This document shows positions 1-8,351 of a stretch of DNA of 38,305 bases, one piece after another (within the stretch, counting starts at the first letter, position 1; every line of letters starts with the position of its first letter). Under the pieces are notes generated by a model. That model saw only the letters and a list, made by a program, of their open reading frames with translations. It did no database searches and was not told the DNA's origin. This DNA comes from Gemmataceae bacterium (GTDB lineage Bacteria > Planctomycetota > Planctomycetia > Gemmatales > Gemmataceae). Both the position numbers and the translations under genes were made by a program. The DNA is taken from the NCBI GenBank assembly GCA_020847555.1, contig JADLBT010000147.1, positions 1 to 38,305 of the forward strand, given 5' to 3'.

Positions 1-1233
1 CTGCGGCACACCGACATCCGGACGCAGGCCGCCATCTTCGAGTACTTCCCAATCGACTGGGAGGTCCAGATGGTCGAGGGGATCGGCCAGCAGCACATGG
101 CCCGGCTGATCGAGCAGATGTCGCACGACGACCGGGTCGATCTGCTCCGCCGGCTGCGGCCGCGCGTCGCCGACCAACTCCTGCGCCTGGTGGACGAGGC
201 TGACCGGCGCGACATTGCCAGCCTCGTCAAGTACGAGGAGGGGACGGCCGGCGCGCTGATGACGACCGATTATGCCTGGCTGCCGGCGAACATCGCCGTC
301 GGCGAGGCGCTCGACCGGCTGCGCCTGCAGGCGCCCGACCGGGAGACGATCTACTACATCTACGTCCTCGACGAGCAGCGCCGACTCCTGGGGACGGTGT
401 CGCTGCGCGATCTGATCCTGGCCCCCAGGCAGGCTCTGCTGCGCGACATCATGGAGCGCGACATGGTGACGGCAAAGGTCACCGACGACCGCGAGCAGGT
501 CGCCCAGCAGATGGCCCGCTACGACTTCCTGGCGATGCCGGTGGTGGACATGGAGGGGCGGCTCGTCGGCATCATCACCCACGACGACGTGATCGACGTG
601 GTCGTGCAGGAGGCGACGGAGGACGCGCAGCGCATGGGCGGCGTCGGCCTGATCGAGGAGAACTACCTGGAGGCCGACCTGCTCACCGTCTGGCGCAAGC
701 GCGTCGGGTGGCTGTCGTGCCTGTTCATCGCCGAGTTGTTCACGTTCACGGCCATGACGTTTTTCGAGCACGCCATCGAGAAGGTGATCGTGCTCAGCCT
801 GTTCATCCCGCTGTGCATCTCGACGGGCGGGAACTCCGGCTCGCAGGCCGCGACGCTGACGATCCGGGCTCTGGCGCTGGGGCACGTCGGGTCGAAGGAC
901 TGGGGGCGCGTGCTGCGCCATGAACTGCTGATGGGGCTGATGCTGGGGGTGAGCCTCGGGGCGATCGGCTTCGTGCGGGCGGCCCTGACGCCCGATTCGA
1001 CCCTGCGCGGTCAGGTGGAATGGTGGCAGCTGGCGCTGGTGATCGCGCAGGCGGTGGCGATGATCTGCCTGTGGGGCACGCTGGTCGGCTCGCTGCTTCC
1101 CCTGGGCTTCAAGGCGCTCGGCTTCGACCCGGCATTCGCCGCCAGTCCTTTCGTCGCCACCTTCGTGGACGTGACCGGCATCGTCCTTTACTTCACCATC
1201 GCAACGCTGTGGATTCCAGGGCTGCAGTTATAG
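1..1233 (+). CDS. mgtE: Magnesium transporter MgtE, 5' end cut off by the window
   Basis: Mg2+-gated inner-membrane magnesium channel. The frame is open from base 1, before the first ATG at 70, so the N-terminus lies outside the window. Counting from that ATG, the end of the MgtE_N superhelical domain comes first, then two CBS domains (about residues 50-180), then five transmembrane helices (about 210-387). Family hallmarks are the GGNSGSQ stretch in the first membrane half and ASPFVATFVDVTG near the C-terminus, whose Asp is the selectivity-filter residue in known MgtE channels. In the family, the CBS and N domains sense cytosolic Mg2+ and close the pore. The gene ends just before a hairpin repeat, with no obvious operon partner downstream. 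Identification is secure; only the start is missing. Confidence 0.95.
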   Translation: MRHTDIRTQAAIFEYFPIDWEVQMVEGIGQQHMARLIEQMSHDDRVDLLRRLRPRVADQLLRLVDEADRRDIASLVKYEEGTAGALMTTDYAWLPANIAVGEALDRLRLQAPDRETIYYIYVLDEQRRLLGTVSLRDLILAPRQALLRDIMERDMVTAKVTDDREQVAQQMARYDFLAMPVVDMEGRLVGIITHDDVIDVVVQEATEDAQRMGGVGLIEENYLEADLLTVWRKRVGWLSCLFIAELFTFTAMTFFEHAIEKVIVLSLFIPLCISTGGNSGSQAATLTIRALALGHVGSKDWGRVLRHELLMGLMLGVSLGAIGFVRAALTPDSTLRGQVEWWQLALVIAQAVAMICLWGTLVGSLLPLGFKALGFDPAFAASPFVATFVDVTGIVLYFTIATLWIPGLQL

Positions 1234-1243
1234 GGACCCGTCC

Positions 1244-1306
1244 GACCAGCCCGGAGCGCCAGCGCCGGGTGCTCGTTGCGTCCGGCGCGGGCGCTCCGGA
1301 CTGGTC
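1244..1306. repeat. Intergenic hairpin repeat, family A, copy 1
   Basis: The arms 1244-1260 and 1290-1306 are reverse complements with one mismatch, and a shorter inner pairing (1262-1268 with 1282-1288) extends the stem. The outer arm begins GACCAGCCCGGAGCGCC, shared with the elements at 14308-14370 and 17153-17197. It separates mgtE from a convergent small gene, so it could act as a bidirectional terminator. There is no T-tract. Confidence 0.8.
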
Positions 1307-1315
1307 CGTCGGCCG

Positions 1316-1492
1316 CTACTTCTTCGTCGTCTGCTGCAACAGCCAGCCAACCACGAACACCCCGACTCCGACGGCCGACAGGATCAGCGACTCCTTCAGG
1401 CTGAGCCGCTCGTCCGCCACGTTTCCCATGACCGCGACCGGGAGGATCACCAGGCCGGCGAGCTGCAGCAGACGCGCGAGATGGTACAGCAT
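1316..1492 (-). CDS. Small two-helix membrane protein, unknown function
   Basis: A 58-residue protein beginning MLYHLARLLQLAGLVILPV and ending LLQQTTKK. Two hydrophobic helices (about residues 5-24 and 36-52) flank a short polar loop containing GNVADE and SLKES. The ATG at 1492 is chosen over a GTG at 1519 because GGGAG sits five bases upstream of the ATG. The pattern (LLQ..GL...P.A..GN, then G.G.F..GWLLQ) resembles a small conserved hypothetical that I associate with planctomycetes; this is recollection, not a search result. It converges on mgtE across a hairpin. No function can be inferred beyond a small inner-membrane protein. Confidence 0.65.
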   Translation of the reverse strand: MLYHLARLLQLAGLVILPVAVMGNVADERLSLKESLILSAVGVGVFVVGWLLQQTTKK

Positions 1493-1704
1493 GAACGCTC
1501 CCAAACCGGCGACGGCCACTCCTGAAAGCGAGAAGAGGGGCGGTCGGTTTTCTCAGTTTTGAAACCGCAGGACCGCTCCGGCGCCCGCGGACCGAGAGCC
1601 AACATCGCAGAAGTCGCCCGGCGCTGGTCATTCTAGCACAGTGTGCGGTTGCGGCACATGAGTTGCTCCCCAGGAGCGTTCAACGTCCAGTCTCAGGGAA
1701 GTGC

Positions 1705-1732
1705 TTGACGCCTCCCCCCGGACAGCTACAAA
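1705..1732 (+). promoter_or_regulatory. Candidate sigma-70 promoter for the cytochrome/cox cluster
   Basis: TTGACG (1705-1710) and TACAAA (1727-1732) are separated by 16 bases, about 130 bases upstream of the cytochrome c start. The -35 matches five of six consensus positions and the -10 four of six. It is the best promoter-like pair in this gap, but planctomycete promoters are poorly defined, so this is tentative. Confidence 0.35.
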
Positions 1733-1860
1733 AACACGCATCCCGCCGGAACGTTCGAGACGGCGCTCGTCCCCCGGCAGCGTGGTGAGGTATGCACCTG
1801 TACTCAAGGAGGCGGCGCTGCCCAGCTCCCAGGGGGTGGGCGTGTTGCGCCGGTACGTCG

Positions 1861-3099
1861 GTGAGTTTTTGCCTGCCTTTCCTCACAAAGCCAAGGGTCG
1901 CCGCGCTCGGCGCCGCTCTCCTCGCCCTCTCCTTTCTGCAGGGCTGCGACGACAAATATTCCGAGAGCATGCGCTACCCGCTCCGCACGGATCCGGTCAT
2001 CGTCGATCCGAAGCAACTCGTCATCCCGGAGCGGCCCGACCCGGACCCGCCCGGACAACTGCCGCTGTTCAAGCTGAGCGGGCTCGACGATCCGCGGAAC
2101 CCCCTGAACCTGCCCGACCCGGACGAGCGCAAGAAGTTGCTGGCTGCCTTCTTTGACCCGGCCACCATCTCCAGCGAAAACCGGGAGGCATTGAAGGCGG
2201 TCCTCGACAAGGTGTTCGGCACCCCGGCGAACCCAACGGTGAAGGGAAAGGGCGTCACCACCGAACAGATCAAGGCGCTGAAACTGGACGACGCAACGCT
2301 GGCCGAGGGGAGCCGGCTGTACCGCATTCACTGCCTGCAGTGCCACGGCCTGACGGGCGACGGCCGCGGACCGACCAGCAAGTGGGTCAACCCACACCCG
2401 CGCGACTACCGGATCGGCATCTTCAAGTTCCAGTCGGTCGATCAGGGCAGCGGCCGGGCTCTGCCGCCGCGCCGCGAGGATCTGCACCGCACCCTCCGCC
2501 AGGGTATCGAGGGCACGTCGATGCCGAGCTTCAACGTCCTCCCGAACGAGGAGCTGGACGTCCTGGCCAGCTACGTCATCCACCTGAGCATTCGCTGTCA
2601 GGCGGAAAACGAGGCGATGAAGCGCCTGGCCCGGGGCCAGGACAAGACGCCGGCGCAGATCCGCAAGTTCCTGGAGGGTCGCGGCCTGGTCAGCATCTCC
2701 GGCATCGTGGCCGCCTGGGAGGAGGCGCAGGGTAAGCCGATCCAGGTGGCCGAGCCGAAGACGCTCAGCGCGGAGGAGATGGGCGAGTCGGTTCGGCGCG
2801 GCCACACGCTGTTCCTCGCCAACTGCGCCAACTGCCACACCGACTACGGCCGGCAGGCGAAGTTCAAGATCGATGAGTGGGGCACGCTCGTCCGACCGCC
2901 GAACCTGACGCAGGCGGTCTACCGCGGCGGCCGTCGGCCCCTGGACATCTACTGGCGCGTCCACTCGGGGATCAACGGGGCGGGCATGAACCGCTTCGGC
3001 GAGACGTTCCCGCCCGAGCAGATCTGGGACGTCGTCCACTTCGTCCGGGCGCTCCCGTACCGGGGGATGCGCGACCAGTACAAGATCACCATCGATTGA
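1861..3099 (+). CDS. Dihaem cytochrome c lipoprotein of the oxidase cluster
   Basis: Periplasmic membrane-anchored electron carrier, probably delivering electrons to the oxidase encoded next door. Two CXXCH haem sites are visible, CLQCH (about residue 158) and CANCH (about residue 322), each in a cytochrome c fold; SMPSF (about 220) likely gives the axial Met of the first haem. I chose the GTG at 1861 because it gives a normal lipoprotein signal, a basic N-region, a hydrophobic stretch, then LQGC with Cys 29 as lipidation site. The ATG at 1792 would add 23 residues unlike a signal peptide. Residues 40-95 are proline- and aspartate-rich, probably a flexible linker. No cytochrome c domain is fused to the following subunit II, so this separate protein may supply that function (inference). 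Confidence 0.85.
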   Translation: MSFCLPFLTKPRVAALGAALLALSFLQGCDDKYSESMRYPLRTDPVIVDPKQLVIPERPDPDPPGQLPLFKLSGLDDPRNPLNLPDPDERKKLLAAFFDPATISSENREALKAVLDKVFGTPANPTVKGKGVTTEQIKALKLDDATLAEGSRLYRIHCLQCHGLTGDGRGPTSKWVNPHPRDYRIGIFKFQSVDQGSGRALPPRREDLHRTLRQGIEGTSMPSFNVLPNEELDVLASYVIHLSIRCQAENEAMKRLARGQDKTPAQIRKFLEGRGLVSISGIVAAWEEAQGKPIQVAEPKTLSAEEMGESVRRGHTLFLANCANCHTDYGRQAKFKIDEWGTLVRPPNLTQAVYRGGRRPLDIYWRVHSGINGAGMNRFGETFPPEQIWDVVHFVRALPYRGMRDQYKITID

Positions 3100-3127
3100 C
3101 CGGGCGCCGGGGCGTACAGCTTCGGAC

Positions 3128-3219
3128 GTGATTCCGAACCCCGCAGGAGGCGGCTCCGTCCGCCGACCTCTCCGAACGATCGGTGGACGGAGCCGCCTCC
3201 TGCGGGGTTCGGAAATCAC
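3128..3219. repeat. Long intergenic hairpin, family B, copy 1
   Basis: The arms 3128-3166 and 3180-3219 pair over about 39 bases with one G-T wobble and one bulged A, around a 13-base loop. The core GGAGGCGGCTCCGTCCGCC recurs at 9482-9542. The stem ends 22 bases before the coxB start codon, leaving just room for the ribosome site, so in RNA it could influence translation or read-through into coxB. Confidence 0.85.
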
Positions 3220-3241
3220 CTCATAGCGAGGGAGAGTTCTC

Positions 3242-4249
3242 GTGGGCAAGGGCTGGAGCATTTTCTTCGCGGTCGTCCTGCTGGCCTGTCTGGGCCTGTT
3301 CGTCGCCGCCCCGTTCATCGGCTGGTGGCTTCCGGAGCAGCTGTCCGCACACGCCCCGGATATCGACCACCTGTACTACGTCATCCTGTGGATCACCGGC
3401 TTCTTCTTCATCCTGACCGAGGCGCTGCTGGTCGTCTTCATGTGGCAGTACGCCGCCAGGCCGGGCCAGCAGGAGCACGTCTTCGGCCACCACGCAGCCG
3501 AGAAGAAGGTGTTCTGGACGTCGTGCTGCAAGCGTCTGTTCCGGCCAGTATCGGCCCTGCTGCACGACCAGCACCGGGTCGAGCTGGCGTGGACGCTGGT
3601 GCCGGCCGCGATCCTGCTGTACATCGCGTTCGCGCAGGTCGGTACGTGGGTCGAGGCGAAGTACAAGGAGCGCGGCGACAAGCTGATGGCTGGCGACAAG
3701 GTGCCGGTCCAGGCAGCCGTCAGCGCGCGCCAGTTCGAGTGGCGCATGCGTTACCCGAGCGTGGCCGAGTGGAAGCGCTGGAAGGGCGACTCGACCGCCG
3801 CGAAGCAGTGGGCCAGGAGCAAGGACGGCCACTTTGACGACGTGCATGTGGTGAACGAGCTGCACGTCATCAAGGATCGGCCAGTGGTGGTGAGCTTGAG
3901 CACGCGGGACGTGATTCACAGCTTCAACATGCCGCACATGCGCGTCAAGCAGGACGCACTGCCGGGCCGGACCATCCCGCTCTGGTTCACCCCGGTGAAG
4001 AAGAGCAACACGGTGCGCGGCACGGACCGCCACGGCAACCCGGAGTGGCAGGACGGCGGCGGCCACGACGCGAAGGGGCGGCCGAAGGACCAGTCCCTGG
4101 TCTGGGAGGTGGCCTGTGCCGAGCTGTGCGGGTGGGGCCACTACCGCATGATCGCAAAAGTATTCGTCCACGCGGACGAGGCGGATTTCGAGGCGTGGCT
4201 GGCCCACGCCGAGAAGGAAGACACCCGTCGCAGTAACAAGGCGAGGTGA
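3242..4249 (+). CDS. coxB: Cytochrome c oxidase subunit II with CuA site
   Basis: Accepts electrons from cytochrome c at a binuclear CuA centre on the periplasmic side and passes them to subunit I. A GTG start is used, with GAGGGAGAG just upstream. Membrane helices lie at about residues 6-28, 42-67 and 115-132; two is usual, so the third hydrophobic segment or the intervening Cys-Cys and basic loop is an elaboration. The cupredoxin domain holds the full CuA ligand set: His in VIHSF, then CAELCGWGHYRM at 292-303 (Cys, Glu, Cys, His, Met). A polar insert rich in Gly, Asp and His precedes the CuA motif. It is separated from coxA by a 189-base gap holding a terminator-like hairpin. Confidence 0.95.
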   Translation: MGKGWSIFFAVVLLACLGLFVAAPFIGWWLPEQLSAHAPDIDHLYYVILWITGFFFILTEALLVVFMWQYAARPGQQEHVFGHHAAEKKVFWTSCCKRLFRPVSALLHDQHRVELAWTLVPAAILLYIAFAQVGTWVEAKYKERGDKLMAGDKVPVQAAVSARQFEWRMRYPSVAEWKRWKGDSTAAKQWARSKDGHFDDVHVVNELHVIKDRPVVVSLSTRDVIHSFNMPHMRVKQDALPGRTIPLWFTPVKKSNTVRGTDRHGNPEWQDGGGHDAKGRPKDQSLVWEVACAELCGWGHYRMIAKVFVHADEADFEAWLAHAEKEDTRRSNKAR

Positions 4250-4252
4250 GAT

Positions 4253-4389
4253 AAACCTCTCCCCCGGCCCCCTCCCCTGCGAGGGGAGAGGGAGTAGAGG
4301 CGTACCACTGCCTGACAGAATACAGACGACACCCGCCCTTCTTGACCCTCTCCCCTGGCAGGGGAGGAGGCCAGGGGGAGAGGTTTTTT
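4253..4389 (+). terminator. Long inverted repeat with T-run between coxB and coxA
   Basis: The left arm (4253-4289) and right arm (4349-4386) are nearly reverse complements, built from C/T-rich blocks and CTCCCCT...AGGGGAG sub-hairpins. Six T residues (4384-4389) close the right arm, the classic shape of an intrinsic terminator. It lies in the middle of the oxidase cluster, so it more likely attenuates or separates transcripts than ends the operon. The sequence style is that of a mobile intergenic palindrome. Confidence 0.6.
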
Positions 4390-4438
4390 CGCGAGCGATC
4401 CCCGGGCGCCTTCGCGGCCCGCATCTGAGGACCGAGTA

Positions 4439-6289
4439 ATGAGTGCCGGCCACTCTCCGGAAACTGCGGCCCACGCTCACCACGAGCTGAGCTTCCTCCG
4501 CAAGTACATCTTTTCCGAAGACCACAAGATCATCGGTATCCAGTTCCTGTTCTCGTCGCTGATCTTCCTGGTCATCGGCGGGCTGCTGGCGCTGTTCGTG
4601 CGCATGCAGCTCGGCTGGCCGCACGCCGAGCTGCCCGGGTTCAGCGCCATGTTCGCCCGGACCAACGGCGGACGCATGTCGCCGGAGTTCTACAACATGC
4701 TGTTCAGCATGCATGCCACGGTGATGATCTTCTTCGTGATCATCCCGCTGCTGGCGGGCGCGTTCGGGAACTTTCTGATCCCGCTGATGATCGGCGCTCG
4801 CGACATGGCGTTCCCGAAGTTGAACATGATGTCGTACTGGTTCATGTGGCCGGCGTTCATCCTCATCCTGGCGAGCTTTGTCGCCGAGGGCGGAGCCCCG
4901 GCCGCCGGCTGGACCAGTTACCCGACCCTCGCCAGCGCGCCGATGCCGGCCGGGTCCGGCAGCTTCCAGTCGCCCGCCGCGCCCAATAGCGGCCACGGCC
5001 AGATCCTCTGGCTCGCCGCGCTGATCTTCGTCGGCATCTCGTCGATGATGGGGTCGGTGAACTACATGACCACGATCATCAACATGCGTGCCGTGGGCAT
5101 GACCCTGTACCGCATGCCGATGAGTATCTGGGCGCTGTTCATTACCGCCATCCTGCAGGCGTTCGCCCTGCCAATCCTGACGGTCGCGCTGTTCTTGCAG
5201 TTCCTCGACAAGACGCTCGGGACGACGTTCTTCCTGCCGCCAGAAGGGCTGGTGTTCGGCAACTGGTACACCGGGCCGGGCGGCGGCCAAACGCTGCTGT
5301 GGCAGCACCTGTTCTGGTTCTACTCTCACCCGGCGGTGTATATCATGATCCTGCCGGCGATGGGGTTCGTGTCCGACATCATCGCGACGTTTGCCCGCCG
5401 GCCGCTGTTCGGCTATCGGGCGATGATTTACTCGATTGCCGGCATCGCCGGACTCGGGTTCATCGTCTGGGGCCACCACATGTTCCAGAGCGGCATGGAC
5501 CCGCGCCTCGGCACCGGGTTCATGATTGCGACGATCATGATCGCGCTGCCGAGCGCAGTCAAAACGTTCAACTGGCTGGGCACGATCTACATGGGCCGGG
5601 TGCAGTTCACGACGCCGATGCTGTTCGCGCTGGCGTTCGTGGCCATGTTCATCATCGGCGGGTTGAGCGGCATCTTCATGGCAGCGACGCCGGTGGACAT
5701 TTTCATCCACGACACCTACTTCATCGTCGCTCACCTGCACTATGTGCTGTTCGCCAGCAGTCTGATGGGGATCTTCGGGGCGATCTACTTCTGGTTCCCG
5801 AAGATGTTCGGGCGGATGATGAGCGAGAAATGGGGCAAGGTCCACTTCGTGATCACCTTCATCGCCGCCAACGGCGTCTTCGTCCCGATGCACATTCTGG
5901 GCGCGGCCGGCCTGCGCCGGCGCATCCCGGACTTCACCGCGACCGCGTTCGAGGCGCCGCTGCTGGGGCTGAACCAGTTCATGAGCATCAGCGCCTTCGT
6001 GCTCGGGGCGGCCCAGCTCATCTTCGTCGTGAACTTCTTCTACAGCCTGTTCCGCGGTCCGGTGGCCGGCCGCAACCCGTGGAACAGCAACACGCTGGAG
6101 TGGGCCGCGGCCTCGCCGCCGCCGCACGGCAACTGGGGCGACGTGGAGCCGGTCGTTTACCGCGGACCGTATGAGTACAGCCCGATCGACGCCGCCCAGG
6201 ACCACCTGCTGCAGACGGAGAAGTTGCCCGGCGAGTTCCCGAGCCCGCAATACCCGGAGAAGCAGCACCCGCCGCACGACCACCACTGA
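4439..6289 (+). CDS. coxA: Cytochrome c oxidase subunit I, catalytic subunit
   Basis: Haem-copper oxidase core that reduces O2 to water and pumps protons. The 616 residues include the twelve-helix core. Metal ligands are all present: His 92 (SMHATVM) for low-spin haem a, His 297 with cross-linked Tyr 301 (HPAVY), His 346 and His 347 (WGHHMF) for CuB, and His 432 and His 434 (AHLHY) for haems a3 and a. Tyr 301 in the HPEVY-like motif marks an A-type oxidase rather than cbb3. The N-terminal 25 residues are His-rich (HAHHE) and the C-terminus ends HPPHDHH, possibly weak metal-binding tails. The ATG directly follows GGACCGAGTA. Confidence 0.97.
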   Translation: MSAGHSPETAAHAHHELSFLRKYIFSEDHKIIGIQFLFSSLIFLVIGGLLALFVRMQLGWPHAELPGFSAMFARTNGGRMSPEFYNMLFSMHATVMIFFVIIPLLAGAFGNFLIPLMIGARDMAFPKLNMMSYWFMWPAFILILASFVAEGGAPAAGWTSYPTLASAPMPAGSGSFQSPAAPNSGHGQILWLAALIFVGISSMMGSVNYMTTIINMRAVGMTLYRMPMSIWALFITAILQAFALPILTVALFLQFLDKTLGTTFFLPPEGLVFGNWYTGPGGGQTLLWQHLFWFYSHPAVYIMILPAMGFVSDIIATFARRPLFGYRAMIYSIAGIAGLGFIVWGHHMFQSGMDPRLGTGFMIATIMIALPSAVKTFNWLGTIYMGRVQFTTPMLFALAFVAMFIIGGLSGIFMAATPVDIFIHDTYFIVAHLHYVLFASSLMGIFGAIYFWFPKMFGRMMSEKWGKVHFVITFIAANGVFVPMHILGAAGLRRRIPDFTATAFEAPLLGLNQFMSISAFVLGAAQLIFVVNFFYSLFRGPVAGRNPWNSNTLEWAAASPPPHGNWGDVEPVVYRGPYEYSPIDAAQDHLLQTEKLPGEFPSPQYPEKQHPPHDHH

Positions 6290-6317
6290 GTACTGAGTAC
6301 CGAGCCAAAAGTCGCTG

Positions 6318-7313
6318 ATGACCGAACCTGTCACCACAACCGAACCGCACACGCCGCCCCGGTGGATGCACTGGCTGGCCGTGCTGACGGCGTGTCTGAC
6401 GCTGCCGCTACTGACCCTCGGCGCGGAGGTCACGACGCGCGGCGTCGGCATGGTCGATCCGCGCGGCTTCCGGTGGCCGTGGGAGATTTTTGCGGTCCTG
6501 TTTGACGCGGAGCACCGGGCCAGCCTGGGGCTCATCCTCAGTCTCGGACTGGTGATCGAGCTGACGCACCGGCTGTTCGGCTTCCTCGTCGGGGTGGCGG
6601 CCATCGTCCTGTGTGTCGGGTTGCTGGCGAAGGGGCGTGGATGGAAGCGCTGGCTCGGGGTGGCGGTGCTGCTGGCGGTGACGAGCCAGGGGCTGCTCGG
6701 GCGCTACCGCGTCGATCTGAACGCGCTGTTCGGCAGCACGCTGTCGCTCGTCCACGGCTGTTTCGCCCATCTCGTGTTCGCCCTGCTGGTCGGCGTGGCG
6801 GTCTGGACGTCGCGGGCGTGGACGGCCCCCGGCCCGACGGCGTCGGCCCAGTTGCGGCGCTGGTCGCTGGTCGTGGTCGGGCTGATCTATTTGCAGCTGG
6901 TGCTGGGCGCCCTGGTGCGGCACAAGGACGTGACCCTCGGCGCGCGGGCGCACCTCCTGGGCGCGTTCGCGGTCGTGGCGGCGGTGACGTGGCTGGTGAA
7001 GGTGGCCCTCGACGCGCCGCCCGGCGAGCGCGTGGGCGTGAGGGCGGTCGCCGTGCTGGCGGCCCTGGTGGCGGGACAGCTGATGCTGGGCGTCGAGTCG
7101 TGGTTGAGCCGGTTCGGAGCAACCGATCCGAGGCGGGGTGTCGTGATCGAGTCGCTAGCTGTGGAAACGGAACTCATCCGGTCGGCGCATTACCTGGTCG
7201 GCGCGCTGACGTTCGCGGCCGCGGTGGCGGTCGCCCTGTTGGCCCACCGGCAGGCGAGTTGGTCCGCGCAGGCAGCGCCCGCGCCCGCCGGTCGTCTGGA
7301 GGGCGCCGCATGA
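6318..7313 (+). CDS. ctaA: Haem A synthase (COX15/CtaA family)
   Basis: Inner-membrane enzyme that oxidises the C8 methyl of haem O to a formyl group, giving haem A for subunit I. The 331-residue protein has eight predicted helices in two four-helix halves, and each half carries two conserved His residues: LTHRLFGF and VHGCFAHL in the first, ARAHLLGAF and RSAHYLVG in the second. These correspond to the haem O and haem b ligands of the family. Its stop overlaps the start of ctaB in an ATGA, so the two haem-modifying enzymes are translationally coupled. The ATG at 6318 follows coxA by 28 bases. Confidence 0.93.
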   Translation: MTEPVTTTEPHTPPRWMHWLAVLTACLTLPLLTLGAEVTTRGVGMVDPRGFRWPWEIFAVLFDAEHRASLGLILSLGLVIELTHRLFGFLVGVAAIVLCVGLLAKGRGWKRWLGVAVLLAVTSQGLLGRYRVDLNALFGSTLSLVHGCFAHLVFALLVGVAVWTSRAWTAPGPTASAQLRRWSLVVVGLIYLQLVLGALVRHKDVTLGARAHLLGAFAVVAAVTWLVKVALDAPPGERVGVRAVAVLAALVAGQLMLGVESWLSRFGATDPRRGVVIESLAVETELIRSAHYLVGALTFAAAVAVALLAHRQASWSAQAAPAPAGRLEGAA

Positions 7314-8239
7314 AGACTGCCGCATCCGAGGGCCGCGGACTGCCGGTCGTGGCCCTGGCGCCCGCTCTGCCGCTGACCCGTTCGCGCCTGGCCGACTACG
7401 TCGAGTTGACCAAGCCGCGGATCGCCGTTCTGGTGCTGTTCACCGTGGCGGCCGGCACCTGGGTGGCGGCGCGCGGCGAGCCGGACCTGCTGCTACTGGC
7501 CCACACCGTTTGCGGCACGGCCCTTGTCGCCGCCGGGGCCAGCGCCCTGAACCAGTTGCTCGAACGGCACACCGACGCGCTGATGCGCCGTACCGAGAAC
7601 CGCCCTCTCCCTTCTGGCCGGCTGCAGCCTGTGGAGGCGCTGGTGTTTGGGCTGGTGCTGGGCGGGGCCGGCCTGGCGTACCTGGCGCTGGCGGTCCGGC
7701 AGCCGCTGACGGTCGGGATTGCGGCATTCACGCTCGTCAGCTACGCCTTCCTGTACACACCGCTAAAGCGCTTCACGACGCTCAACACCTTGATCGGCGC
7801 GGTCCCGGGGGCGCTGCCGCCGGTGATCGGCGCGAGCGCGGTCCACGGGACGGTCGAGGTAAATGCCGGCGTGCTGTTCGTCGTGCTGTTCCTCTGGCAG
7901 GTGCCGCACTTCCTGGCGATTGCGTGGATTTACCGCGAGGACTACGGCCGGGCGGGGTTGCAGATGCTGCCGGTGGTGGACCGCGCCGGCCGCGTGACCG
8001 GGCGGCAGATGGTGTGGTACTGCCTGGCCCTGATCCTCGTGAGCCTGCTGCCGGTGGTGCTGCGTCAGGCCGGCCTGGTGTACGCGGCGGGCGCCTCCCT
8101 GCTCGGCTTGTTCTTCCTCTACCGCGCGGTCGGCTTCTGCCTGGAGCCGACGAACGTCCAGGCGCGGCGCGTCCTGCGCGCCTCGCTGCTCTACCTGCCG
8201 CTGCTGCTGGCCCTGCTGGTGGTGCTGGGCGCAGGTTGA
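7310..8239 (+). CDS. ctaB: Protohaem IX farnesyltransferase (haem O synthase)
   Basis: UbiA-family prenyltransferase that adds a farnesyl group to haem b to make haem O, the substrate of the enzyme encoded just upstream. The frame stays open far upstream, but the ATG at 7310 overlapping the ctaA stop (ATGA) is the credible start and gives the usual length of 309 residues. LADYVELTKPRI opens the domain; the allylic-diphosphate and Mg2+ site is visible as NQLLERHTDALMRRT from residue 81, and YTPLKR begins the second conserved stretch. About eight or nine membrane helices are predicted. The downstream gap is filled by a family C hairpin. Confidence 0.95.
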   Translation: MKTAASEGRGLPVVALAPALPLTRSRLADYVELTKPRIAVLVLFTVAAGTWVAARGEPDLLLLAHTVCGTALVAAGASALNQLLERHTDALMRRTENRPLPSGRLQPVEALVFGLVLGGAGLAYLALAVRQPLTVGIAAFTLVSYAFLYTPLKRFTTLNTLIGAVPGALPPVIGASAVHGTVEVNAGVLFVVLFLWQVPHFLAIAWIYREDYGRAGLQMLPVVDRAGRVTGRQMVWYCLALILVSLLPVVLRQAGLVYAAGASLLGLFFLYRAVGFCLEPTNVQARRVLRASLLYLPLLLALLVVLGAG

Positions 8240-8252
8240 GCAGGCTGGCTTG

Positions 8253-8323
8253 AAAGCCCACGGGTCGCGCCCCGTGGGCTAAGCGCCAGCGACTTCGCCC
8301 ACGGGGCGCGACCCGCGGGCTTT
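8253..8323. repeat. Intergenic hairpin repeat, family C, copy 1
   Basis: The arms 8253-8280 and 8296-8323 pair at 26 of 28 positions around a 15-base loop. Core AAAGCCCACGGG, with related copies at 20728, 22236, 28020 and 29805. Each arm is itself nearly palindromic, so either a long stem or two small hairpins could form. It lies between ctaB and the subunit III gene. Confidence 0.8.
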
Positions 8324-8351
8324 ACCAACGGACCTCTGACCCCGAAACGAC

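Noticed and set aside
3221..6604. A 1127-residue open frame on the minus strand, opposite coxB and coxA
   Set aside because: It is rich in Arg, His, Glu and Gln, has no domain signature, and lies opposite genes with full catalytic motifs. In high-GC DNA long antisense frames arise from codon bias.
6611..7309. An N-terminal extension of the haem O synthase gene
   Set aside because: It lies wholly within ctaA in another frame and is Gly/Arg-rich. The ATGA overlap at 7310 gives the normal protein length.
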